A stretch of 64,000 nucleotides of DNA from the NCBI RefSeq assembly GCF_005860795.2, contig NZ_CP058350.1, forward strand, positions 3,526,543 through 3,590,542. Reading direction: 5' to 3'. The translations under genes were made by a program, and so were the position numbers. The notes beneath the pieces were generated by a model that saw nothing but the letters and a program-made list of their open reading frames with translations, did no database searches and had not been told where the DNA came from. Shown here one piece after another: positions 1 to 8,766 of this stretch (within the stretch, counting starts at the first letter, position 1; every line of letters begins with the position of its first letter). Origin of the DNA: Peteryoungia desertarenae (lineage in GTDB: Bacteria; Pseudomonadota; Alphaproteobacteria; Rhizobiales; Rhizobiaceae).

Positions 1-2
1 TT

Positions 3-317
3 GTCATCGGCTTCTCGCTCGCTTCGATGATTGCGCTGGTTTTCTTGGTCAGGCTGTTGCTTTTTGCGCTCTACTGGCAGGATCCGGACCATCGCAACCA
101 GCCGCTCGAAGCCTGGATGACGCTGGGTTATGTCGCCCATTCCTACGACATTCCGCGACACGCGCTGTTTGAGGAACTAGCCTTCGACCCGACTGCCAGA
201 GAAGAACGCCCCACCCTTGCCGAGCTTGCGGAGGAACGCGGCGTGACGTTCGAAGTGCTTGAACAGCAGATCATTGCCGCCATTGAAGACATCCGACGCG
301 AGACACCTCGCCCATGA
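3..317 (+). CDS. Hypothetical membrane-anchored protein, 5' partial
   Basis: The reading frame is open from the left edge of the window, so the true start probably lies upstream; the first internal Met codon is at 27. The visible part begins with a hydrophobic helix (residues FLVRLLLFALYW) followed by a soluble, acidic C-terminal region of about 75 residues ending in a predicted helix. I do not recognise a functional family. The stop overlaps the start of the DedA-like gene (ATGA at 314-317), which implies translational coupling and a shared transcript, so a role linked to a membrane process is possible but is inference only. Confidence 0.6.
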   Translation, partial: VIGFSLASMIALVFLVRLLLFALYWQDPDHRNQPLEAWMTLGYVAHSYDIPRHALFEELAFDPTAREERPTLAELAEERGVTFEVLEQQIIAAIEDIRRETPRP

Positions 318-925
318 GCGAAGCCTTGCTGGAAATCATACCGGCCTACGGCTTGCCCATGCTGGCGCTTTTGACGGCGCTCAGTTGCCTCGGCCTGCCC
401 TTCCCCGTCTCTTTCGCCATGATGCTGATGGGATCGCTTGCAGCAGCCGGGGACTTCGACGTCACGCTGGTCTTCATGACAGCATTTCTTGCAGCGCTGC
501 TGGGCGACCAGATCGGATTTGCTGTTGGTCGCTACGGTGGAACCCGGGTCATCGCGAGGATTACCAGAACGCCGCAGCGCAAGGCGATGCTGGCGCAAGC
601 CGAGGCCCGGATGGCGGCGACTGGAATGACCGCAGTCTTCTTCACCCGCTGGCTGCTGTCACCGATCGGCCCCTATGTGAACATCATAGCCGGGGCGACA
701 CGCTTTCCCTGGGCCCGCTTTTCTCTGGCGAGCTTTGCCGGTGAACTGATCTGGACTGGCGGCTACACAGGTCTCGGCGTGGTGTTCGCCGATAACATCG
801 TGGCCATTGCCGAATTTGCGAGCGACCTGAGCGGCCTCCTTGTCAGCGCCGTCGTGGCGCTCGCGCTTGGCTGGCGAATCCTGCAGATCCTGCGGCACAG
901 CCGGAGCGACAATCACGAAGCCTGA
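314..925 (+). CDS. DedA/SNARE-associated family membrane protein
   Basis: A 203-residue polytopic inner-membrane protein with the hallmark of the DedA family: a long central region with Gly/Pro-rich re-entrant segments (GLPFPVSFAMM; LLGDQIGFAVGRYGG near 60-75; FFTRWLLSPIGPYVNIIAG near 115-133) and C-terminal transmembrane helices. DedA proteins are proposed lipid scramblases or flippases (undecaprenyl-phosphate recycling is one known role). The start overlaps the stop of the upstream gene by four bases. The 3' end overlaps the convergent aldolase gene by 13 bp. The family call is firm; the specific substrate cannot be inferred. Confidence 0.85.
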   Translation: MSEALLEIIPAYGLPMLALLTALSCLGLPFPVSFAMMLMGSLAAAGDFDVTLVFMTAFLAALLGDQIGFAVGRYGGTRVIARITRTPQRKAMLAQAEARMAATGMTAVFFTRWLLSPIGPYVNIIAGATRFPWARFSLASFAGELIWTGGYTGLGVVFADNIVAIAEFASDLSGLLVSAVVALALGWRILQILRHSRSDNHEA

Positions 926-1689
926 CGCGAGGCCTTTGCTAAAGCGGCAGCCCCACTCATCAAGAGGCCGACATCGGACCCGATGCCGGCAAAACGGATA
1001 CCGGCTGACTTGGCCACCGCCAGCATGTCGGGATCCGTTGTCATGATGCCCGCCGGTTTGCCTGCGGCCCGGATCCTGGCGATCAGCGCCTCCACCACGG
1101 CCTTCACCTCAGGATGCGATGATGTGCCCGGATAGCCCATATCCGCGGCAAGATCGGCAGGACCGATCAGGATCGCATCGATGCCGGGTGTGGCCAGAAT
1201 GGCATCAGCATTGTCAACGCCCAGACGGCTTTCGATCTGCGCCACGAGACAGATTTCCCGATTGGCGGTTTCGGCATAATCCTTGATCCGACCAAAATCC
1301 GAGGCTCGGCCAAGACTGGCGCCCATGCCTCGGTTTCCTTCAGGCGGATAGCGGCAGGCGCTGGCAATCTGGGCTGCCTGTTCGCCCGTCTCCACCATGG
1401 GGATCAACAGGGTCTGCGCCCCGATATCGAGCGCCTGCTTGATCAGCCAGGTCTCTCCCATCGGCAGCCGGACAATTGGATGGGCCGGATGACGGGCAAC
1501 CGCCGCCAGTTGCTGCGCCAGCAGCGGGATGTCGTTCGGGCCATGCTCGCCATCTAGCAGGATCCAGTCGAAACCGGCTCCGGCAACAATTTCCGCCGCG
1601 TGCGAATTGGCAAGCGCCACCCAAAGGCCGATCAGCAGATCCTGCCCCTCACAAAGCGCTTTCTTGAACGGGTTCACGGGTGCCGGCAT
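913..1689 (-). CDS. HpcH/HpaI family aldolase (4-hydroxy-2-oxoheptanedioate aldolase type)
   Basis: The 258-residue product matches class II pyruvate aldolases of the HpcH/HpaI family. Visible hallmarks are DGEHGPN near residue 46 (catalytic His), IVRLP near 72, QIES near 150 (metal-binding Glu) and IGPADLAADMG near 175 (metal-binding Asp). Such enzymes reversibly cleave 4-hydroxy-2-oxo acids to pyruvate and an aldehyde, using a divalent metal. A good ribosome binding site (AGGAG) precedes the ATG. The gene stands alone, convergent with the DedA-like gene, and no homoprotocatechuate pathway genes are nearby, so the physiological substrate is uncertain. 2-Keto-3-deoxy-sugar acid cleavage is an alternative. 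Confidence 0.85.
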   Translation of the reverse strand: MPAPVNPFKKALCEGQDLLIGLWVALANSHAAEIVAGAGFDWILLDGEHGPNDIPLLAQQLAAVARHPAHPIVRLPMGETWLIKQALDIGAQTLLIPMVETGEQAAQIASACRYPPEGNRGMGASLGRASDFGRIKDYAETANREICLVAQIESRLGVDNADAILATPGIDAILIGPADLAADMGYPGTSSHPEVKAVVEALIARIRAAGKPAGIMTTDPDMLAVAKSAGIRFAGIGSDVGLLMSGAAALAKASRQAS

Positions 1690-1802
1690 GAGATCTCCTA
1701 AGGGGTATCAGGCCTCTGAAACAGACGGGAAGCAGAGACATTAGTGGAGCCGTGTGACGGCGCAAGTGAAACGGTAGCTTGTTCACATTGAACTGTAGGA
1801 AA

Positions 1803-1841
1803 TCAAAAAACCAAACGGGCACAAGCTCTTGCTTGCGCCCG
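1803..1841 (-). terminator. Rho-independent terminator of the GMC oxidoreductase operon
   Basis: On the minus strand, just after the GMC gene stop, an 11-bp stem (1816-1826 paired with 1831-1841, one G-T pair, 4-nt loop) is followed by a run of T (complement of the A-run at 1805-1810). Confidence 0.8.
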
Positions 1842-1869
1842 CTGTTGTGGAAGTTTCAGTTCTACACGC

Positions 1870-3441
1870 TCAGATCGCACCCTGTCCCATCTGCTCGGCG
1901 ATGTAATCCGCCTGGCGGATCGACAGCGACACGATCGTCAGCGTGGGGTTTTCGGCAGCGCCGGTGGTGAACTGGCTGCCGTCCGAAACGAAGAGATTGC
2001 TGATGTCGTGGCTCTGACCCCATTTGTTGACCACACCGTCCTGCGCCTTTTCGCTCATCCTGTTGGTGCCGAGATTGTGGGTCGACGGATACGGCGGCGT
2101 CGGGAAGGCGCGGGTCGCGCCGACTGCTTCGTAAAGCGCAACACCCTGCTTATAGGCGTGATTGCGCATGGCCTCGTCGTTCGGGTGGTCGGTGAACCAG
2201 ACATCCGGGATCGGCATGCCGTATTTGTCCTTGAGCTCGGCATGCAGCTTCACGGCATTCTGCTCCTGCGGCATGTCTTCGCCGACGATCCAGAGTCCGG
2301 CCATGTTGGCGTAATTGTCGAGCGCCGAGGTGAAGGACCGGCCCCAGCCGCCCGGATCGAGGAAGGCCGCCATGAAGGGCAGACCGAGCGCCAGGGTTTC
2401 AAGCTCGTACCCACCGACGAAACCGCGCGACCGATCGTGACGGGCTTCGTCTCTGATAATGCCGGCCATGGTCGTACCGCGATAGAAATGCACCGGCTTG
2501 TCGAAGACGGCATAGACCGAGCCGGTCGTGTGGCGCATGTAGTTCTTGCCGACCTGGCCCGACGAGTTGGAGAGCCCGTCCGGAAACATCGACGATGCGG
2601 AGTTCAAAAGCAGGCGCGGGCTTTCGATCGAATTGCCGGCCACGCAGACGACGCGGGCCTTCTGGCTCTGCAGATTGCCGTCCTTGTCGGCATAGACGAC
2701 GGCATTCACCTTGCCGCTCGCATCATGCTCGATCTTGATGACGTGCGACTGCGGTCTGACTTCCAGCTTGCCGGTCGCTTCGCCCTTCGGAATTTCGGTG
2801 TAGAGGGTCGACCACTTGGCACCCCATTTACAGCCCTGGAAGCAGAAGCCGGTCTGCTGACAGCTCATGCGGTCGTCGCGATCGGCCGAGTTGATTGCCA
2901 TGTTGCCGGTGTGACAGTCCTTATAGCCGAGCTTGTCGGCGCCGGCCTTCAGGATCTTGAAGTTGTTGTTGCCGGGCAGCCCCTCGATCCCGTTGGTCCG
3001 GGTCACGCCCATCTTGTCTTCGGCTTTGGCGTAATATGGCTCCAGATCGGCATAGCTGATCGGCCAGTCGAGAAGATTGGCACCTTCGACCTTGCCGTAG
3101 TGGGTCAGCGTCTTGAACTCATGCTCCTGGAAGCGCAGCGATGCACCCGCCCAGTGCGTGGTCGTGCCGCCAACCGCCTTGACGATCCAGGCCGGCAGAT
3201 TGGGGAAATCCTTTGATACCCGCCAGCCGCCGCCGGTCGTGCGGTGATCGAGCCAGGCGAGCTGGGCAAAGCTGTCCCACTCGTCGTTGATGAATTCCTC
3301 ATACTCGATGCGGGCACCAGCTTCGAGCACGACAACATCGATGCCCTTTTGCGCAAGCTCGTTGGCGAGCGTTCCGCCGCCTGCACCGGAGCCGATGATG
3401 ACGACCACGCTGTCGTCGTTGAGATCATAGGGGGCTGCCAT
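1870..3441 (-). CDS. GMC family oxidoreductase (gluconate 2-dehydrogenase large-subunit type)
   Basis: A 523-residue flavoprotein with the FAD-binding dinucleotide fold at the N-terminus (IGSGAGGGTLANEL, residues 16-29), the second ADP-binding strand ending in VLEAG near 38-42, and the GMC C-terminal region ending NPTLTIVSLSIRQADYIA. The sequence GGTTTHWAGA near 92-101 and a Cys cluster (MSCQQTGFCFQGC near 192-204) resemble the large subunit of membrane-bound gluconate/sorbosone-type dehydrogenases. It lies downstream of the small-subunit gene with about 100 bp between, so the two very probably form one complex that oxidises a sugar or sugar acid in the periplasm. The substrate is unknown, and the usual cytochrome c subunit is not adjacent. 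Confidence 0.85.
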   Translation of the reverse strand: MAAPYDLNDDSVVVIIGSGAGGGTLANELAQKGIDVVVLEAGARIEYEEFINDEWDSFAQLAWLDHRTTGGGWRVSKDFPNLPAWIVKAVGGTTTHWAGASLRFQEHEFKTLTHYGKVEGANLLDWPISYADLEPYYAKAEDKMGVTRTNGIEGLPGNNNFKILKAGADKLGYKDCHTGNMAINSADRDDRMSCQQTGFCFQGCKWGAKWSTLYTEIPKGEATGKLEVRPQSHVIKIEHDASGKVNAVVYADKDGNLQSQKARVVCVAGNSIESPRLLLNSASSMFPDGLSNSSGQVGKNYMRHTTGSVYAVFDKPVHFYRGTTMAGIIRDEARHDRSRGFVGGYELETLALGLPFMAAFLDPGGWGRSFTSALDNYANMAGLWIVGEDMPQEQNAVKLHAELKDKYGMPIPDVWFTDHPNDEAMRNHAYKQGVALYEAVGATRAFPTPPYPSTHNLGTNRMSEKAQDGVVNKWGQSHDISNLFVSDGSQFTTGAAENPTLTIVSLSIRQADYIAEQMGQGAI

Positions 3442-3539
3442 TGTTTCCTCCCGGAAAATCAGTCAATTGGAAATACGCCGCCGCTCCCATACGCGATGGG
3501 CCTCCTTCGGCTGCGATGAATGCGTGTCTTGGGTCAGGC

Positions 3540-4070
3540 TCAGAGCCAGGTGATGTCGTCGAACCCGCGCTCGATATAGCCGCCCTTGGAATAGGACTCG
3601 CCCTCGTAACCAAAGATCGGCCAGATCTCCTTCTGGTTATAGAGACTGACCACCATGTCGCCACGCACCGCCTGGAAGAAGGGCATCTTCTCGATTTCGC
3701 GCAGGATCGCCACGCGATCATCCTCCCAACCAAGGCCCCGATAACCGCCGGCACCGGCTCTGCGGTCGAGATCGGCCACGCCCTCCTCGATCAGCGCCTT
3801 GTGCGCCTCATCTTTCGCCGCCATCATGTCCTGGCCCTTGACCGCAACCGCATAGAAGCGGTCGGCAAGCTGGTCATGCGGGTAGATGTCGCGCGCCATC
3901 TTGATGAGCGTCGCCAGCGTATCCGGCTTCAGGGCTGTCGCTTCCAGGCCCCAGGCCTGATCGGGACAGATCACTGCCGTTCCCGTGATGATCAGCGCAG
4001 CCGTTGCCGCGCCGCTTTTCAGCAGTTGGCGGCGGGACATATGCCCGGTTTTGTCGAGTATGGTTACCAC
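3540..4070 (-). CDS. Gluconate 2-dehydrogenase subunit 3 family protein, Tat-exported
   Basis: A 176-residue product with a twin-arginine signal near the N-terminus (SRRQLLKSG at about residues 12-20, then a hydrophobic stretch), followed by the gluconate 2-dehydrogenase subunit 3 fold (DIYPHDQLADRFY motif and a C-terminal YNQKEIWPIFGYEGES region). I chose the GTG at 4070 because GGAGGAG sits 6 nt before it; an in-frame TTG at 4085 has no suitable site. The small subunit typically carries the folded GMC flavoprotein through the Tat pathway. It is the first gene of the pair and co-oriented with the GMC gene. Confidence 0.85.
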   Translation of the reverse strand: MVTILDKTGHMSRRQLLKSGAATAALIITGTAVICPDQAWGLEATALKPDTLATLIKMARDIYPHDQLADRFYAVAVKGQDMMAAKDEAHKALIEEGVADLDRRAGAGGYRGLGWEDDRVAILREIEKMPFFQAVRGDMVVSLYNQKEIWPIFGYEGESYSKGGYIERGFDDITWL

Positions 4071-4187
4071 GATTGTCTCCTCCAATTATGATGCAGCGCG
4101 GCTTACCGCCACCTGCCGGCATGCGCCCAAACGGCGCCGTCCACATTGCCTGTCGGAGCCGGACAGCCTCCACTGTCCGGCTCCGCC

Positions 4188-4583
4188 TTACTTGAACCGA
4201 CCGTGGCGCTGCAGGACTTCGATCTTGTAGCCGTCGGGATCGGTGATGAAGAAGAAGCGGGCGACCAAGGCTCCGTCCCGGTTGAACTCGACGATCTTGT
4301 TCGGATTCAAGCCCAGATCCGTCAGCCGCTTGTGCTCGGCATCAAGATCCGCAACGCTGACAGCAAGATGGCCGTAACCATCGCCAAGATTGTAGGCCTC
4401 TTCCCGTCCCTTGTTGACGGTCAGTTCCAGCTCGAATTCGCATTCCGCATTGCTGAGATAGACCAGCGTGAATGTTTCGAAGTCCAGGCGGTCCGCAATC
4501 TCAAGGCCAAAGGCTTGGGTGTAGAAAGAAACCGACCGCGTCTCATCGAGAACCCGGATCATCGAATGGATCATCTTTGCCAA
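4188..4583 (-). CDS. gloA: VOC family protein, glyoxalase I-like
   Basis: A 131-residue single-domain vicinal-oxygen-chelate protein. It has the glyoxalase I layout: HSMIRVLDETRSVSFYTQAFG at the start (metal His at residue 6), ECEFELE near 47-53 (metal Glu), GYGHLAVSV near 69-77 (metal His) and DPDGYKIEVLQR near the end (metal Glu). Lactoylglutathione lyase converts the methylglyoxal-glutathione hemithioacetal to S-lactoylglutathione. All four expected metal ligands can be located, which favours real glyoxalase I over other VOC enzymes, although no glyoxalase II gene is adjacent. Confidence 0.8.
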   Translation of the reverse strand: MAKMIHSMIRVLDETRSVSFYTQAFGLEIADRLDFETFTLVYLSNAECEFELELTVNKGREEAYNLGDGYGHLAVSVADLDAEHKRLTDLGLNPNKIVEFNRDGALVARFFFITDPDGYKIEVLQRHGRFK

Positions 4584-4800
4584 GTCATGCTCCTCGTTGT
4601 TGGGCAGTTTTGATGTTCCGATGATGATCCAGCTTTTGTCGCCGTGGGTAGCAGCGGGCTACCGCATCATCTTTTTCTGAGCCGGTTGAATGGCCCATTA
4701 TGCGCCGTCCTGGAGATGCACTTTAGAAAAGCCGGAAATTGACCAAAGAGAAGCCTCGGGCCATACTCGTCGAAAACATAAGACAAGGGAGGAGTACGAG

Positions 4801-5109
4801 ATGTGCGAAGTCTTCGCAGGACAGGATCCGGCTCGCTACCGAGCCGTCAACCGATCGGTAAGGATCGCCGGTCATTCGACCAGCATTCAGCTTGAAGCCG
4901 CATTCTGGGACCTCATCGACGAAATTGCGGCAAGCCAGAACTTTTCGACCTCGCGATTCTTGTCGACGCTCTATGACGAAGCCATGGAGATCAACGGCAC
5001 GGTATCCAATTTCGCTTCACTCCTGAGAACGAGCTGTCTCATCTATCTGATGAGCAAGGCTCAGCATCCGGGTAAAGAGCCGGAATTCCACATTATTGCA
5101 GCCGAATAG
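4801..5109 (+). CDS. Ribbon-helix-helix domain protein
   Basis: A 102-residue protein whose middle (NRSVRIAGHSTSIQLEAAFW, then a helical segment DLIDEIAASQNFSTSRFLSTLYDEA) matches the ribbon-helix-helix domain found in small rhizobial proteins of the RHH_4 type: one beta-strand able to pair in a dimer followed by two helices. I chose the ATG at 4801 because GGGAGGAG lies 7-14 nt upstream; the reading frame is open further upstream but lacks a ribosome site. Such proteins bind DNA as dimers or act as adaptors. The target is unknown; the neighbouring polyol regulator may be coincidental. Confidence 0.75.
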   Translation: MCEVFAGQDPARYRAVNRSVRIAGHSTSIQLEAAFWDLIDEIAASQNFSTSRFLSTLYDEAMEINGTVSNFASLLRTSCLIYLMSKAQHPGKEPEFHIIAAE

Positions 5110-5217
5110 GTCGCATTTCTGCTCTTGTATTCGTCAGCCGCCAGCGACAGGCATCTGCCGCGATTGACAGCCCTTTTGCCAAGGCGCTACTCAATCTGAC
5201 GGAGATGAAGGATTGCA

Positions 5218-6165
5218 ATGACGAAACGGACAGGCAGCAACGGTCGTTTGGATGACGCAGCACGGGCCGGTTGGCTCTATTACGTCGCCGGTCGCACCCA
5301 GGACGAGATCGCTGCCGCCATGGGGATATCCCGGCAGAGTGCCCAGCGCCTCGTTTCCCTGTCCGTCGCCGAAAAGCTCGTGAAGGTGCGGCTCGATCAT
5401 CCGATCGCCGCCTGTCTGGAACTGGCAGACGCAATTCAACAGAAATACGGTCTGAAGCAGGTCGAGATTGTCCCCTCCGACCCAGGCTCCGAATCGGCCA
5501 CGGTCGGCGTTGCCGAAGCCGGTGCCGCAGAGCTTGAGAAATGGCTGAGGCAGACGGATCCGCTTGTCATTGCCATGGGAACGGGTCGAACATTGCGGGC
5601 GATGATCGATCAGCTTTCGCCGATGGAATGTCCCCAACACAAGATCGTCTCACTGACAGGAAATATCAGTCCGGACGGCTCTGCCGCCTATTTCAACGTC
5701 ATTTTCTCCATGGCGGACGCCATCAAGGCCCCCCACTTCCCCATGCCTCTGCCCGTGATTGTTTCCTCGCGGGCCGAGCGCGAACTCCTGCATCGCCAGC
5801 CGCTGGTGGCGCCCACGCTCGAACTCGGGAAGCACTCGGATGTGACCTTCGTCGGCATCGGAGAAATGGCGCTGGGCGCACCGCTGCAGCTCGACGGTTT
5901 TCTGGACAAGGGCGAGATGGAAGACCTGCTCAAGGCGGGTGCCACCGGCGAGATCTGCGGCTGGGTCTATGGCAAGGACGGCCGCCTGCTTGATCACCCG
6001 GTCAATGAACGCGTGGCCAGCATCACCATTCCGTCACGCGAGACGTCTACCGTCATTGGCATGGCTCGCGGCAAGCGCAAGCACGCTGCCATCAAGGCCG
6101 CCGTTACTGGTGGCCATATCAACGCGCTCATTACCGACGAAGACGCCGCCAGAGCGCTGCTCTAA
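5218..6165 (+). CDS. SorC/DeoR-type sugar-binding transcriptional regulator of the polyol operon
   Basis: A 315-residue regulator. Residues about 10-55 form a helix-turn-helix (ARAGWLYYVAGRTQDEIA, then MGISRQSAQRLVSLS), and the remainder is the SorC C-terminal sugar-phosphate-binding domain (VIAMGTGRTLRAMIDQL near 118-134; VTFVGIGEMALGAPL near 206-220). These proteins sense phosphorylated sugars and control adjacent catabolic operons. It lies directly upstream of, and co-oriented with, the sorbitol/mannitol transporter operon with a 242-bp gap, so it is very probably the operon's regulator. Whether it activates or represses cannot be told from sequence. Confidence 0.85.
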   Translation: MTKRTGSNGRLDDAARAGWLYYVAGRTQDEIAAAMGISRQSAQRLVSLSVAEKLVKVRLDHPIAACLELADAIQQKYGLKQVEIVPSDPGSESATVGVAEAGAAELEKWLRQTDPLVIAMGTGRTLRAMIDQLSPMECPQHKIVSLTGNISPDGSAAYFNVIFSMADAIKAPHFPMPLPVIVSSRAERELLHRQPLVAPTLELGKHSDVTFVGIGEMALGAPLQLDGFLDKGEMEDLLKAGATGEICGWVYGKDGRLLDHPVNERVASITIPSRETSTVIGMARGKRKHAAIKAAVTGGHINALITDEDAARALL

Positions 6166-6331
6166 CGCGCAGATCAGCCTGAAAATGCAATTCAGCTTTG
6201 CTTGTCCGGTCACTGCGGGACAGGGATCGGCCACGCCGCATTCTTTTGCTTGGCATCACGGTGATCGATTTTTTTCGCAATCTTATCAATTGCCTGATGA
6301 AGAATTCCGGCATTGCAGCACAGAATCCGTG

Positions 6332-6360
6332 TTGACATTTGCCATCAGTAAAGTGAGTAA
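6332..6360 (+). promoter_or_regulatory. Candidate promoter of the polyol transport operon
   Basis: A consensus -35 hexamer TTGACA (6332-6337) is followed after 17 nt by GAGTAA (6355-6360), a weak -10. GCC-containing repeats at 6292, 6341 and 6363 (GCCTGATG, GCCATCAG, GCCCATGAG) flank it and could be regulator sites. Only the -35 is strong. Confidence 0.4.
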
Positions 6361-6407
6361 TTGCCCATGAGCTAAGCGAATGCTCATTTTTCTTCTGGGA
6401 GGAAGTC

Positions 6408-7721
6408 ATGAAATTGAAGACAATTCTGCTGGGCGCATGCTCGGCTCTCGCGCTGGCTGGCTTTGCCTCGGCGGAAACCCTGACGATCGCCACAGTCAAC
6501 AATGGCGACATGATCCGCATGCAGGGCCTGACCGACGACTTCAAGGCGAAGAACCCAGGCATCGAGCTCGAATGGGTGACATTGGAAGAAAACGTCCTGC
6601 GTGAACGCGTGACGACGGATATCGCCACCAAGGGTGGCCAATATGACATCATGACGATCGGTACCTATGAGGTTCCGATCTGGAGCAAGCAGGGCTGGCT
6701 TCTGCCGCTGGAAAACCTCGGCGCCGATTATGACGTCGATGATCTCCTGCCCGCGATCCGTTCCGGCCTCACCGGTGAAGACGGCAAGCTCTATGCCGCA
6801 CCCTTCTACGGCGAAAGCTCGATGGTCATGTACCGCAAGGACCTGATGGAAAAGGCCGGGCTTACAATGCCCGACGCCCCGACCTGGGACTTCATCGCCG
6901 ACGCGGCGCGCAAGATGACCGACCGCGCCAACGATATCAACGGCATCTGCCTGCGCGGCAAGGCCGGCTGGGGTGAGAACATGGCCTTCCTGACGGCCAC
7001 CTCGAATGCGTTTGGCGCCCGCTGGTTCGACGAGAACTGGCAGCCGCAGTTTGACCAGCCCGAATGGAAGAACACGCTCGAATTCTACGTGAACCTGATG
7101 AATGACGCCGGCCCGCAGGGTGCGTCTTCCAACGGCTTCAACGAAAACCTGGCTCTCTTCCAGCAGGGCAAGTGCGGCATGTGGATCGATGCGACCGTCG
7201 CAGCCTCTTTCGTGACCAACCCGAATGACTCAACCGTCGCCGACAAGGTCGGTTTCGCCCTCGCCCCCGACACCGGTCTGGGCAAGCGCGGCAACTGGCT
7301 CTGGGCCTGGAACCTCGCCATCCCGGCAGGTACCCAGAAGGCGGAAGCAGCCGAGAAATTCGTCGCCTGGGCAACCAGCAAGGACTACCTTGCGCTGGTT
7401 GCGGAAAAGGAAGGCTGGGCTAACGTTCCTCCGGGCACGCGGACCTCTCTCTATGAGAACCCGGAATACCAGGCCGCGGCACCCTTCGCCAAGATGACAC
7501 TCGACTCGATCAATGCCGCCGACCCGAAGAACCCGACGGTGAAGCCGGTGCCCTATGTCGGTGTGCAGTTTGTCGCGATCCCCGAGTTCCAGAGCCTCGG
7601 CACCTCCGTCGGCCAGCTCTTCTCGGCAGCCCTTGCAGGCCAGATGTCGGTTGATGACGCGCTTGCCCAGGCTCAGAGCCTAACGACACGCGAAATGACC
7701 CGCGCGGGCTACATCAAGTAA
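6408..7721 (+). CDS. smoE: Polyol (sorbitol/mannitol) ABC transporter substrate-binding protein
   Basis: A 437-residue periplasmic binding protein of family 1 (MalE type). Residues 1-22 form a signal peptide (hydrophobic core then AGFASAE). The mature part has the usual two-lobed fold with a YDIMTIGTYEVPIW segment near 81-94 and many Trp residues suited to sugar stacking. It is preceded by GGAGGAA 4-10 nt before the ATG. It is first in an operon with two permeases, an ATPase and polyol dehydrogenases in the order known for the smo locus of Sinorhizobium, which supports sorbitol/mannitol as ligands. A perfect hairpin follows the stop and may hold its mRNA level above that of the permease genes. 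Confidence 0.88.
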   Translation: MKLKTILLGACSALALAGFASAETLTIATVNNGDMIRMQGLTDDFKAKNPGIELEWVTLEENVLRERVTTDIATKGGQYDIMTIGTYEVPIWSKQGWLLPLENLGADYDVDDLLPAIRSGLTGEDGKLYAAPFYGESSMVMYRKDLMEKAGLTMPDAPTWDFIADAARKMTDRANDINGICLRGKAGWGENMAFLTATSNAFGARWFDENWQPQFDQPEWKNTLEFYVNLMNDAGPQGASSNGFNENLALFQQGKCGMWIDATVAASFVTNPNDSTVADKVGFALAPDTGLGKRGNWLWAWNLAIPAGTQKAEAAEKFVAWATSKDYLALVAEKEGWANVPPGTRTSLYENPEYQAAAPFAKMTLDSINAADPKNPTVKPVPYVGVQFVAIPEFQSLGTSVGQLFSAALAGQMSVDDALAQAQSLTTREMTRAGYIK

Positions 7722-7738
7722 TCATACCTCCCGACCAA

Positions 7739-7766
7739 CACCGCCCGGATTGCGATCCGGGCGGTG
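7739..7766 (+). terminator. Intercistronic hairpin between smoE and smoF
   Basis: A perfect 12-bp stem (7739-7750 with 7755-7766) closes a TGCG tetraloop 17 nt after the smoE stop. No T-run follows, so it is more likely an mRNA-stabilising or partial attenuator hairpin that raises binding-protein expression over the permeases than a full terminator. Confidence 0.65.
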
Positions 7767-7871
7767 CAGACAGGACCGTACCATCCACCTTGGGTGGCGA
7801 CTGGTTCCAGCATAGACTGACGACGAGATAACAACCGGAGGGCAGGCTTTTGCCGTCACTTCGGAGACAGG

Positions 7872-8756
7872 GTGGACAAGACCATGGCGACACAGAACAC
7901 AAGGGCGCTCGCGCGCCTGATGATGGCACCGTCGGTGGTGCTGCTGCTGATCTGGATGATCGTACCGCTGTCGATGACCCTTTGGTTCTCGTTCCAGAAC
8001 TACAATCTTCTCAATCCGGCCAATGTCAGCTTTGCCGGCCTCTTCAACTACCGCTACTTCTACACCGACCCGGCCTTCTTCCAGTCGATCTGGAACACGC
8101 TCGTCATCGTTGGCGGCGTCCTGCTGATCACGGTCATTGGCGGAACGGCTCTCGCCTTGCTGCTCGATCAGCCGATGTTCGGCCAGGGGATCGTTCGTAT
8201 CCTGGTGATCTCGCCCTTTTTCGTCATGCCGCCCGTGGCCGCCCTGATCTGGAAGAACATGATCATGCATCCCGGTTACGGCGTTCTGGCCGACATCGAC
8301 CGGGCTTTGGGCTTTTCGCCGGTAGACTGGTTTGCCCAGTATCCGCTCTTTTCGATCATCATCATTGTCGCATGGCAATGGCTGCCGTTTGCCACGCTGA
8401 TCCTGCTGACCGCGCTGCAATCGCTGGATGCCGAGCAGAAAGAAGCCGCCGAGATGGACGGCGCCAATGCCTTCAACCAGTTCATCTACCTGACCATCCC
8501 GCATCTGGCGCGCGCCGTGACCGTGGTGATCCTGATCCAGACCATCTTCCTGCTCGGGGTCTATGCGGAAATCCTGGTCACCACCAATGGCGGCCCCGGC
8601 TATGCCTCCACCAATCTCGTCTTCCTGATCTACCGCACGGCCCTTCTCGGCTACGACGTCGGTGGCGCTTCGGCAGGCGGCATCATCGCAATCATTCTCG
8701 CCAACATCGTCGCCATCTTCCTGATGCGCGCCGTCGGCAAGAACCTCGACCGGTAA
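7872..8756 (+). CDS. smoF: Polyol ABC transporter permease 1
   Basis: A 294-residue inner-membrane permease of the MalF type with six predicted helices and the cytoplasmic EAA loop (EKEAAEMDGANAFNQFIYLTIP region near 193-213) that docks onto the ATPase. The GTG at 7872 is chosen because GGAG lies 6-9 nt upstream; an ATG four codons later (7884) is an alternative. It follows smoE after a 150-bp gap containing a hairpin, and precedes smoG by 10 bp. With smoG it should form the translocation pore for sorbitol/mannitol. Confidence 0.88.
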   Translation: MDKTMATQNTRALARLMMAPSVVLLLIWMIVPLSMTLWFSFQNYNLLNPANVSFAGLFNYRYFYTDPAFFQSIWNTLVIVGGVLLITVIGGTALALLLDQPMFGQGIVRILVISPFFVMPPVAALIWKNMIMHPGYGVLADIDRALGFSPVDWFAQYPLFSIIIIVAWQWLPFATLILLTALQSLDAEQKEAAEMDGANAFNQFIYLTIPHLARAVTVVILIQTIFLLGVYAEILVTTNGGPGYASTNLVFLIYRTALLGYDVGGASAGGIIAIILANIVAIFLMRAVGKNLDR

Positions 8757-8766
8757 GGACAAGGCC

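Noticed and set aside
913..925. Overlap of the DedA-like gene and the aldolase gene as a sign of frameshift
   Set aside because: Both reading frames keep their expected ends; a 13-bp convergent overlap is common in compact genomes.
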